64,000 nt of DNA from Oscillospiraceae bacterium (GTDB taxonomy: Bacteria; Bacillota; Clostridia; Oscillospirales; Ruminococcaceae): NCBI GenBank assembly GCA_016296505.1, contig JAEDJD010000001.1, positions 186,001-250,000 of the forward strand. The letters are read 5' to 3'. The notes under the pieces are model-generated. The model was not told where the DNA came from. It ran no database searches and saw nothing but the letters and a program-made list of their open reading frames with translations. Below are positions 55,012-62,285 of the stretch, piece after piece. The first letter of the stretch is position 1, and each line of letters starts with the position of its first letter. Made by a program: the position numbers and the translations under genes.

Positions 55012-55774
55012 TCTGCTTCTCCTCCTTCAGCCGTACTACCTCACGGCAGGTGTCAATGATCTCGGAAATGCGGTTGATCTGTGTTTTCAGTTCGTCAAGG
55101 GGCATAGGTGCTTCTTCCTGTTCGTCCTTGTTGACTGTGAACTTCTTAAAATCGCTGATTATGGACGATGTAAAGCCCTTGACTGTCATTATCAGATAGT
55201 TCTCGAATTGCAGGTATTCGCTTATGGACATATAACACATTGTCTTTCCTGCCTTTTTGAGAGCAATTACATATCCCTCGGAAAATAACTGCAACAGCTC
55301 AGGCGGCATATCATACACAGGCTGTCCCTCATCTGTCTGAGAAAGAATGAAGTAATCGCTCCACACATCACGGGATGCCTTGATCTCCAGTGTGTAACCG
55401 AGGTTTGCAAGCACCGTTGACAGCACGTTCTGATTACGCTTGCCTACGAATGTGGCAGTATCAAGTAACACAGCCTGCGATTTCAGGCTATCGAAGCTGT
55501 CTCCCATAAGGTGATTGAACTTCTGCAACGCTTCATAATAATCGTCATCATAGCTGTCAGCATAGACAACTATATCCTCGACAGGCACATCATAGAACTC
55601 AGCAAGCATATTGATATAGCTGTTTGTGATAGTCGCCTTGCCATGTTCGATGCCGTTGTAATGTGTACGTGAAGCACCGAGGGCTTCTGCAAGCTGATTC
55701 TGCGACAAACCACGCTCAGTACGCAGAGCAACTATCTTTTCTCTTGTTTTCTCCTGATCTATTGCTGTTTTCAT
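54998..55774 (-). CDS. XRE (Cro/CI-type) regulator
   Basis: A 258-aa repressor-like protein. The helix-turn-helix is near residues 12-65 (ALRTERGLSQNQLAEALGAS then RTHYNGIEHGK). The rest is a large unrecognised regulatory part without an obvious LexA-type protease. ATG 55774 is chosen because GGAGG is 6-7 nt upstream; an ATG 12 nt earlier is not so well placed. Transcribed leftward with the integrase from a promoter that overlaps the rightward one, it probably decides between staying and leaving. Confidence 0.88.
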   Translation of the reverse strand: MKTAIDQEKTREKIVALRTERGLSQNQLAEALGASRTHYNGIEHGKATITNSYINMLAEFYDVPVEDIVVYADSYDDDYYEALQKFNHLMGDSFDSLKSQAVLLDTATFVGKRNQNVLSTVLANLGYTLEIKASRDVWSDYFILSQTDEGQPVYDMPPELLQLFSEGYVIALKKAGKTMCYMSISEYLQFENYLIMTVKGFTSSIISDFKKFTVNKDEQEEAPMPLDELKTQINRISEIIDTCREVVRLKEEKQNEVS

Positions 55775-55828
55775 TTTGCCCTCCACTAATTATGAATAAA
55801 TTGTTAATGTACTTTTTTATTAAGACAA

Positions 55829-55884
55829 TTGAAATGTCTGGAAGTGTATGGTACAATTATATCAGAATCGCAGAGAGATGTCAA
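55829..55884. promoter_or_regulatory. overlapping divergently directed promoters (lysogeny-type switch)
   Basis: Rightward: TTGAAA (55829-55834), 17 bp, TACAAT (55852-55857). Leftward on the minus strand: TTGACA (55884-55879), 17 bp, TATAAT (55861-55856). The two -10 boxes share two bases, so one polymerase blocks the other. The leftward boxes are perfect consensus. Confidence 0.8.
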
Positions 55885-55944
55885 GAGACACCCTGAGATT
55901 TTTTCACACGATTAGAGATAAATAGATAATCGGAAGGAGACCAA

Positions 55945-56199
55945 ATGAATAATACTTCTAATTCTCTGCCGGCTTTTACAGGCAGAAACGTACCGATCAA
56001 GGAGATCGCACAGGCAACAGGCAAAGACCCGCAGTACATCAGGATAGGCTTACAGAAAGGCATATTCCGTTTCGGATATGCCTTCAAGAAGGACGGTTCA
56101 AGCGAATACAACTATCTTTGCCCTGACAAGAAAGTATGGGAGGACTTAGGTTATTTCAGGGCAGAAACGGAGGTCAGCGATGCAGGAAATGATGAATGA
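55945..56199 (+). CDS. small DNA-binding protein (excisionase-like)
   Basis: An 84-aa protein with an HTH-like block VPIKEIAQATGKDPQYIRIG and then GIFRFGYAFKKDGSSEYNY, the pattern of MerR/Xis-type winged-helix proteins common in such elements. The very good AAGGAG site lies 6 nt before ATG. It overlaps the primase by 20 nt. A role as excisionase or replication accessory is likely but not shown. Confidence 0.7.
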   Translation: MNNTSNSLPAFTGRNVPIKEIAQATGKDPQYIRIGLQKGIFRFGYAFKKDGSSEYNYLCPDKKVWEDLGYFRAETEVSDAGNDE

Positions 56200-57856
56200 T
56201 ACTGCGGAGCTGATTACGGAAAACAACAACGGGGATATTCTCCCCGTTGTACTTAATGAGGAGGTACAGCCCGAAGAACAGGAGAAGGCCGAGCTTGATA
56301 AGCTCAAAAAAGAACTATTGGCGGTAACGTATGATGATATACTTAACAGTACTGCACCCTATGAAAAGATACTCACCCTGCCTGATGAATTTGCCGTGTC
56401 GCAGTATATCACGGCATTCAGACAGGTAGCCAAGAAATTCAAGCTGACAGCGGACTTTGACAGCCTTGTAACTCCATATAGGGAAAAGGCATTACGGCAG
56501 CTTAAAGAAGCAGAGCATCAGGAAAAGAAAGAGGAGAAAAGCAAATATCCGAAGTGGTGGGACGGAACACAGGTCAATGAGGACGTATTCTGTACGGAGC
56601 TTCTCGCACAGCACACACTGTACTGCATCAATGGGCTGTTCTATGATATAGACGGCGAGTTCCTTATCTCGGAGCTGAGCAAGGTCATATATGATCGTAT
56701 CAAGCCTTATGTCATAAAGAATGTCGCAGACCGAACCAAACGTCTGGTGGAAGCCATGAAGATAAAGTGCTATCGTCCTGCACCCGAGCCGAATGAAAAG
56801 ACTATACACCTGAAGAACGGAACACTGCATCTGTCGCAGGGGCGTTTTGTATTCTCGCAGGGAAAGCAGTTTACTATGAACCGCCTGGGCATTGAATACC
56901 GTTCCAATGCACCAAAGCCTGAACGCTGGCTCAAGTTTGTGCAGGAACTATTGAACGAACAGGACGTTCTGACCTTGCAGGAGTATATGGGGTATCTGCT
57001 GATACCGTCCACAAGAGCACAGAAAATGCTGATGATCTCAGGCAACGGCGGCGAGGGTAAGTCACGTGTCGGCAAAGTGCTTTTCGAGATGATGGGATAT
57101 AAGAATTCTGTGAGCGGAAGTGTATCAGGTCTGGACAACGGACCTGCTGCCCGATTCAACAAGGTCAAGCTCCTCGGAAAGCTCTGCATGATAGATGATG
57201 ATATGGATATGTCTGCACTTGAAAAGACAGAGTTCCTCAAACAGCTTATCACAGCGGAGATACCTATGGAGATCGAGCCGAAAGGCAGTCCTTCTTTTCA
57301 GGCGTTATTGTACACAAGAGTAATCGCATTCGGCAACAATCCGATCTCTGCACTTTATGATCGCAGTGAAGGCTTCTTCCGCAGGCAGATGATACTTGTA
57401 GCAAAGCCCATTCCGAAAGACCGTACAGCAGACAAACATCTGACTGAAAAACTGCTTGCTGAAAAAGAAGGAATATTCCTCTGGTGTATTGAAGGATTGG
57501 AGCGCTTGATTGCGAATGATTTTGAGTTTACCATAAGCGATCAGGCGAAAGAAAACCTCAGACGCAGCGAGCGTGAGTGCAACAATATCATTCCCTTTAT
57601 GGAGAGTGAGCATGACTTCAAGTTTGACGCTTCGGGGCAGATACATTCTCAGGAATTATACTGGGCATATCAGAGCTGGTGCAGGCTCAATAATCTTGAT
57701 GAACTTTCAAGGCGAACCTTCTCCGGCTATCTGAAATCTCATGCAGATGATTACGGTATTACTTACTCCGAAAACGCTGTCAACGAGCAGGGCAAGCGAG
57801 CGAGAGGTTTCATCGGAATCAGATACACATACCGACCGCCGACTATCATGTACTAA
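56180..57856 (+). CDS. phage/plasmid primase-helicase (P4 family)
   Basis: A 558-aa replication protein. About 1-120 is a charged leader. The D5-type region near 150-230 has ELSKVIYDRIKPYVIK. An SF3 helicase domain follows, with Walker A ISGNGGEGKSRVGKVLF near residue 290, Walker B LCMIDDDMDMSAL near 335 and AFGNNPISALYDRSEGFFRR near 385. The C-terminal winged helix is near 480-540. GGAGG is 6 nt before ATG. It may allow the excised circle to replicate. Confidence 0.9.
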   Translation: MQEMMNDTAELITENNNGDILPVVLNEEVQPEEQEKAELDKLKKELLAVTYDDILNSTAPYEKILTLPDEFAVSQYITAFRQVAKKFKLTADFDSLVTPYREKALRQLKEAEHQEKKEEKSKYPKWWDGTQVNEDVFCTELLAQHTLYCINGLFYDIDGEFLISELSKVIYDRIKPYVIKNVADRTKRLVEAMKIKCYRPAPEPNEKTIHLKNGTLHLSQGRFVFSQGKQFTMNRLGIEYRSNAPKPERWLKFVQELLNEQDVLTLQEYMGYLLIPSTRAQKMLMISGNGGEGKSRVGKVLFEMMGYKNSVSGSVSGLDNGPAARFNKVKLLGKLCMIDDDMDMSALEKTEFLKQLITAEIPMEIEPKGSPSFQALLYTRVIAFGNNPISALYDRSEGFFRRQMILVAKPIPKDRTADKHLTEKLLAEKEGIFLWCIEGLERLIANDFEFTISDQAKENLRRSERECNNIIPFMESEHDFKFDASGQIHSQELYWAYQSWCRLNNLDELSRRTFSGYLKSHADDYGITYSENAVNEQGKRARGFIGIRYTYRPPTIMY

Positions 57857-58130
57857 AACACATTTTACACGGTACGCTACACGCTTCACAACACACCTTA
57901 AAAGAAGAAATATCAGGACTTACACGCTTACACATTTCTTTTCCTATTATAGATATGGAAAGCATCACAGTTATTTTTTCTTTTTTGATGATGAAAACTT
58001 CGGTCAGGTATATTCATGTGTGTGAAGTGTGTAACCGTGTAGATCGAATAGCTGTCTGAAAAGAAAAATGACATGACAGACAGGCACTGAAATGCCTGGA
58101 ATTCTCTTCTGAAAAGAGAAAAATGAAAGT

Positions 58131-58230
58131 ACGCCCACAGGGGCGTTTGGAAGAGTAGCAAGCACGGTATTGTGTGGGTACAAAAACTGAAAACCACACA
58201 ATACAAAGCTTGTGAGAGGGACACCCCTCA
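58131..58230 (+). other. candidate transfer origin (oriT) upstream of mobC
   Basis: A compact set of inverted repeats lies between the primase and mobC: ACGCCC/GGGCGT (58131-58146), and TATTGTGTGG (58168-58177) with CCACACAATA (58194-58203), 10-bp arms with a 16-nt loop, followed by GGGACACCCCTCAGACCCC. An AAGAGAA hairpin and CAGGCA/TGCCTG lie just before. This layout, next to a MobC gene, fits an oriT. The rest of 57857-58265 shows no gene. Confidence 0.55.
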
Positions 58231-58265
58231 GACCCCGAATCTGAATAAAAGAAAGAGAGATTATT

Positions 58266-58628
58266 ATGAGAAGAAAAACGAATAAACAGCAGAAAAATAA
58301 GCGTGACATTTTCCTGAAAATCAGGGTCACCGAGGAAGAGCTTGAAGCATTCAAGCGCAAGTATAAAAGCAGCGGGATGCGAACTTTTTCAGGTTTTGTA
58401 AGAGCTATGTTGTTGGACGGTTATATCGTTCATTTCAATGAAGATAAACTTCATGAAATATACCGTCTTGCAACTTCCATTTCCAACAATATCAATCAGA
58501 TCATTGTTCAGGTTAGTCGCAACGATAATTCTTTCGATAGCGACTTTGCTGAGATCAAAGAGAAGATGGCGCAGATATGGCAACCGCTGAACTTTTTTAC
58601 CTGTAAAGTTTTGCAGCTTAGGCACTGA
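58266..58628 (+). CDS. MobC-like relaxosome accessory protein
   Basis: A 120-aa basic protein with the MobC pattern: a short strand IFLKIRVTEEELEAFKRKY, a helix FSGFVRAMLLDGY and a later SNNINQIIVQV helix. MobC proteins bind oriT and help the relaxase nick. The relaxase gene that normally follows is not present; the next 145 bp are non-coding, then a different small gene follows. AAAGAGAG lies upstream of ATG. Confidence 0.8.
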   Translation: MRRKTNKQQKNKRDIFLKIRVTEEELEAFKRKYKSSGMRTFSGFVRAMLLDGYIVHFNEDKLHEIYRLATSISNNINQIIVQVSRNDNSFDSDFAEIKEKMAQIWQPLNFFTCKVLQLRH

Positions 58629-58711
58629 AAGAATACAATGCGCACTGCACTGGATTTTATCTTCTTTTTGCTGCGCTCTTCACAAAAATAATTACAATCA
58701 TTCCGCAGAGC

Positions 58712-58740
58712 TGGACTCTGGAATATTTATCCGCTATAAT
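58712..58740 (+). promoter_or_regulatory. promoter of the small gene at 58774
   Basis: TGGACT (58712-58717) and TATAAT (58735-58740) are 17 bp apart. Confidence 0.6.
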
Positions 58741-58773
58741 GGATTCACAACAATATTTTATGGAGGCGATTTT

Positions 58774-58986
58774 ATGTTTAGAATACCCGAACTCGCAATG
58801 CCGAGAACACGCACCGTCACTACCATCTGCAACGGCAAGAAAGAGATATGGGACGATCGTGAGGAAGCACAGAATTTCTTTCTCAGACAGATGATGACTA
58901 CCGAGGGTGAGGAACGTGACCGAGCAGAGTGCGTTTACATTCAGCTTATACACGGGCTGGAGGAATGTTCAGATGAGGATGAATAA
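58774..58986 (+). CDS. small acidic protein, element-encoded, unknown
   Basis: A 70-aa protein ending in an acidic tail (EECSDEDE), with TVTTICNGKKEIWDDREEAQ at its centre. The ribosome site GGAGG is 7 nt before ATG and it has its own promoter and terminator. Similar short acidic proteins are common in Clostridial mobile elements; some mimic DNA, but I cannot claim that here. Confidence 0.7.
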   Translation: MFRIPELAMPRTRTVTTICNGKKEIWDDREEAQNFFLRQMMTTEGEERDRAECVYIQLIHGLEECSDEDE

Positions 58987-59002
58987 TATATAATGAATAT
59001 AT

Positions 59003-59035
59003 AATGGAGCGTTGCCTTAGTGGTAACGCTCCATT
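59003..59035. terminator. bidirectional terminator between element genes
   Basis: The arms AATGGAGCGTTGCC and GGTAACGCTCCATT (one GT pair) form a 14-bp stem between convergent genes. Confidence 0.88.
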
Positions 59036-59039
59036 GTTT

Positions 59040-59447
59040 CTAAATATGTGTTATTATGATTATTACTGTACAAGCAATCGTCAATGGAAAATAAAACCAA
59101 AATTCAGTTTTCGACTTTAAACATGACCAAAAACTATTTGTTTTACTCCCAAACTCTGTTGTAGTTGCTTTCATGGAAAAATCAATGCCAGTTTCTGCGG
59201 TTTGTCTTATTTTATCATACAAAGCCCTGTATAATCGTTCTTGAAGAAGATAATAAGAATCTAATGCCCAAAAGGCAATTACTGGGATATATACGATTAT
59301 AAAATAAAGCTTATTTGTATCCTTACTCGCCAGTGCAAAAATACCTGCTATTAAGGTAACTGCCCATCCTTTCAGCATAAAGGAATTGCTCGCCATACGA
59401 GTTATAACGTCTTGTATCATTTGTAGATGTTGCATTTTCTTCTCCAT
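59040..59447 (-). CDS. small three-helix membrane protein, TIR partner (copy 2)
   Basis: A 135-aa paralogue of the protein at 52675. It has the same N-terminal helix (HLQMIQDVITRMASNSFML), two membrane helices (GWAVTLIAGIFALAS; FIIVYIPVIAFWALDSYYLL), an ERLYRALYDKI loop and a C-terminal helix (FWFYFPLTIACTVIIII). It is the last gene of the leftward cargo operon, 9-15 nt after the ThsB-like gene. ATG 59447 has AGAGG at a better distance than ATG 59453. Being paired with a TIR gene at both places suggests an effector or anchor working with TIR signalling. Confidence 0.82.
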   Translation of the reverse strand: MEKKMQHLQMIQDVITRMASNSFMLKGWAVTLIAGIFALASKDTNKLYFIIVYIPVIAFWALDSYYLLQERLYRALYDKIRQTAETGIDFSMKATTTEFGSKTNSFWSCLKSKTEFWFYFPLTIACTVIIIITHI

Positions 59448-59462
59448 AGCCATACCTCTTTT

Positions 59463-59954
59463 TTACTTATTATGTGATCTTGCAGCATTTTCTATCCATG
59501 TGCCAAGATTCGCATATCCATTATCGTAAGTATAATCATAAATTCCATCACATACGTTATCAAAATATGCGGGAGAACCATCATTATAATAACCTATAAC
59601 AGTATGAGGATTTCCTTTCATGGAGCCCTTTTGCGTTATCATATCTCTAATGTTGTGGATATAAACACCTATAACGCCATTTCCTCTTTTGAGACTTTCA
59701 CATATTTCATACTGTACAAACGGTCGGTTCAAAGTTTCGCTTCCAATTAAAACTACAGTTACAGAAGTACCATTCAACTGATTGTCAATCCAATTGTGAA
59801 CCGCTGTTTCACCTGTACGTTTTATTTTTTCAAATTCTGCTTTATCAACAAATCCAGCAGCTTCTTTTCTTTGTGTGACCCAACTGTTCCTAACAGTCAT
59901 AGATCTATTAATGTCATTATCATAATGAAAACTGAAAAAAACTCTGCGTGCCAT
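59463..59954 (-). CDS. ThsB-like TIR protein (DUF1863)
   Basis: A 163-aa protein of the MTH538/DUF1863 TIR-like family that includes ThsB of Thoeris defence. It opens ARRVFFSFHYDNDINRSMTVRNSW; the middle has TSVTVVLIGSETLNRPFVQYE, where the Glu is the expected catalytic residue, and the next strand is GVIGVYIHNI. In Thoeris, ThsB makes an ADP-ribose signal that activates ThsA. No SIR2-SLOG or macro-domain ThsA is encoded in the window. AAGGAGG precedes ATG. Confidence 0.85.
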   Translation of the reverse strand: MARRVFFSFHYDNDINRSMTVRNSWVTQRKEAAGFVDKAEFEKIKRTGETAVHNWIDNQLNGTSVTVVLIGSETLNRPFVQYEICESLKRGNGVIGVYIHNIRDMITQKGSMKGNPHTVIGYYNDGSPAYFDNVCDGIYDYTYDNGYANLGTWIENAARSHNK

Positions 59955-59966
59955 ATTAGAGCCTCC

Positions 59967-60557
59967 TTAATAAATTCTACCTTTGGACAGCCACTGCTTT
60001 AAAGAACAATATATATTCTTTTCATCCGTAGGCTTAACGACATAGTATCCTCTTTCAATTTTTTGCCCGTTACTATATTTCTCAGTACCGTCAGAAAATT
60101 CAATGTAAGGGTATATTCGCATATACTCGTTTCCTTTGTACTGAAAATCGTATGCCCCTTTTGGCTTCAACGGAAAAATTGCAATCTTATCTGGATATTT
60201 ATTTGCATCTCCAAATCCTAATTCCCAATTACACCATTTTGATTCAATCGCACCATTTGTGGCAAGAAGAATAAATCTATCACATTTCCGAATTCTATCC
60301 TTAAGATTAACTGCTGTTTCTGCTGAAGTTGTTATCGGCATAGAAGAATCCTTACTATCAATATAAACCTTTACTTGATATTCATCCTCTAAAAAGCCAA
60401 GTACGCCCTGTAAATCTTCAACATCATCATGTCTATGTGAAATGAACACAGTGGTTTTAGATGAAAACTGAGAGTGCTCTAATATTGGAGAAGTAGCACT
60501 ATTCAAAGATCTCTTAGAGTACCTGTCAAAAGCACCTTGCTCAAATATTTTGCTCAT
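59967..60557 (-). CDS. TIR-domain protein, second type
   Basis: A 196-aa protein with a TIR domain from about residue 30: TTVFISHRHDDVEDLQGVLGF, VKVYIDSKDSSMP, CDRFILLATNGAIESKWCNW and the likely catalytic Glu in NWELGFGD near 118. About 60 residues follow that are not TIR. It differs in sequence from both other TIR proteins. It starts 7 nt after the restriction gene and has GGAGG about 11 nt upstream. Confidence 0.88.
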   Translation of the reverse strand: MSKIFEQGAFDRYSKRSLNSATSPILEHSQFSSKTTVFISHRHDDVEDLQGVLGFLEDEYQVKVYIDSKDSSMPITTSAETAVNLKDRIRKCDRFILLATNGAIESKWCNWELGFGDANKYPDKIAIFPLKPKGAYDFQYKGNEYMRIYPYIEFSDGTEKYSNGQKIERGYYVVKPTDEKNIYCSLKQWLSKGRIY

Positions 60558-60564
60558 AAATCAA

Positions 60565-62271
60565 TCATCCTCCACAAACTATATTTGATCGCTCATTTAC
60601 TACATTTTCAATATACTTCATCCAAGCCGGAGCCTCAAGGTTATCACGCTCCGTCTCGCACTGGAGTATCAAATCCCTCAGATGTTCAGGACGAGCCTGC
60701 TTGCCCTCAAACATAGAAACGAAGTGCCTGCGGAACTGCTCCAAAGAAAGGGGGACAATATCAAGTCTCTGCTTAACATCGCCTTTGGCATACCAGATAC
60801 CGTGGCGGAATGTTTCAGCGGTGTTGGTATCAATTCTTATTGCCAGGAAAAGCCCATACACAGGCTTGTCATAGTTCAATACAGCATCGGAAACATGACG
60901 GCGGACGGGCTCGCCTTCCATTGCTTCCTGTCTGGAAGATGTGGACATCGTAACCTCTGTCAATATCATGAAGTCCTCAAATTCGCAGTAAAGATCGCCT
61001 TTACCACCGCCTGCTGCGGTTACGGGCAAAAAGTCTGCGTCAAGTCTGAAACCACGAACCTCATAAGGCTTGTTCACCATATGATCTATCGCAAGTGCAG
61101 CTCTCCAAAGTGTCCACTCGAAATATGCAGGAGTCTCGTCTTTCGGTATTTCAATAGCATTATCTTCATCGTAAACGAGCTTTCCGCCGCCCTTTATCAA
61201 TAGTGACATATAATCGGCGATTTCCTGCCACTGATTGCACTGATCGTTAGCATACTGTATCTCGTCTGTTTTGGCGAGAGTATCCTCCAGGCGCTGTCTT
61301 GCTATATTGATCTCGGCAGGAGTATCAAGAGGCAGATCGGAAATATCATAAACGATATGACGCTCCTTCATCTGCTTTTTAAGATCTTCAAGCAGAGTTT
61401 TAGCCACATCAAGATTATCTGTCGGCAGAGAAGCTCCGGAGCAGAGCTTCTTATATGCTTCCATAAGCGGCTCCGATGTTGCTGTGCTTTTTGCGAGTTT
61501 TTCTGCGAGCAGATGCTTTGCAGGCACAATCATAATACCTCTGCCTTTACGCTGAAACATACCAGAAATACGCAGATAACGCATATTCATATCGCAGTAA
61601 TCGGTGAAGTTTTCGGATTTCTTATCGTAATACTTGCCGCGCTCTTTGATCTCGTTTTTGTCAAATGTACGCTTTGCAGGTGCTTTCGCTCTGCGCTGTC
61701 TGAGATCAAGAATGTGATCAACAACTTCTGAGAGACCATAGCTTGGATTAGTTGTATGTCCCCATAAAGCAAATTCGATACGGCTCATTTCCGTAGAACC
61801 TGTCCGTTTTTCCAGTTCCAACATGATAGCAAGCATCCAGCGGAGCGGAGAGAAATATGTTGTTTTATCAGGCATTTCAAATTGCTCAACACTCATGGCT
61901 CTGAGAAAACACTCCTGAACCGCTGGAAAAGTATCAGCTTTCAGAAAAGTTCTGCCGAACGGAGTTATCTCGTCCATAGCTCCGAGATCGTCCTGATTGC
62001 CGTCCTTTTTTCCGACTTGTGGATAGATATAGCCGTTCTTCGCAAACATCAAACGCCATTTACGGGCATGACTGCCTGATTCGTCCTTGCCGCTTTCATT
62101 TTGAATAATGCCCTCTTTATTCAGCAGATTCATAAAGCCGATTTCATTATCTCTACCGTGCAGTTTGCCGACAAAGGCAGATTTGGCATATACTGCAAGA
62201 CCTTCCTGTATTCTGTTAGGATTTCTCAGACCTGTATTACCAACAAGCCAAATCTTTATGTTTTCTTCCAT
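60565..62271 (-). CDS. AlwI-family type II restriction endonuclease
   Basis: A 568-aa protein similar to the AlwI group of type IIS enzymes. It starts with KIWLVGNTGLRNPNRIQEGL and PFGRTFLKADTFPAVQECFL. The probable nuclease core lies near residue 425, GGGKGDLYCEFEDFMILTEVTM (in parts), where Asp of GKGD and Glu of TEVT fit D-x(n)-E-x-T, followed by EGEPVRRH. It may cut near an asymmetric site, but the site cannot be told. It lies 14 nt after the methylase stop; ATG 62271 has AGGAGA upstream. Confidence 0.75.
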   Translation of the reverse strand: MEENIKIWLVGNTGLRNPNRIQEGLAVYAKSAFVGKLHGRDNEIGFMNLLNKEGIIQNESGKDESGSHARKWRLMFAKNGYIYPQVGKKDGNQDDLGAMDEITPFGRTFLKADTFPAVQECFLRAMSVEQFEMPDKTTYFSPLRWMLAIMLELEKRTGSTEMSRIEFALWGHTTNPSYGLSEVVDHILDLRQRRAKAPAKRTFDKNEIKERGKYYDKKSENFTDYCDMNMRYLRISGMFQRKGRGIMIVPAKHLLAEKLAKSTATSEPLMEAYKKLCSGASLPTDNLDVAKTLLEDLKKQMKERHIVYDISDLPLDTPAEINIARQRLEDTLAKTDEIQYANDQCNQWQEIADYMSLLIKGGGKLVYDEDNAIEIPKDETPAYFEWTLWRAALAIDHMVNKPYEVRGFRLDADFLPVTAAGGGKGDLYCEFEDFMILTEVTMSTSSRQEAMEGEPVRRHVSDAVLNYDKPVYGLFLAIRIDTNTAETFRHGIWYAKGDVKQRLDIVPLSLEQFRRHFVSMFEGKQARPEHLRDLILQCETERDNLEAPAWMKYIENVVNERSNIVCGG

Positions 62272-62285
62272 AATGTATTCTCCTA

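Noticed and set aside
58168..58203. Terminator after the primase
   Set aside because: The inverted repeat has a 16-nt loop and no T-run; its place before mobC suggests oriT.
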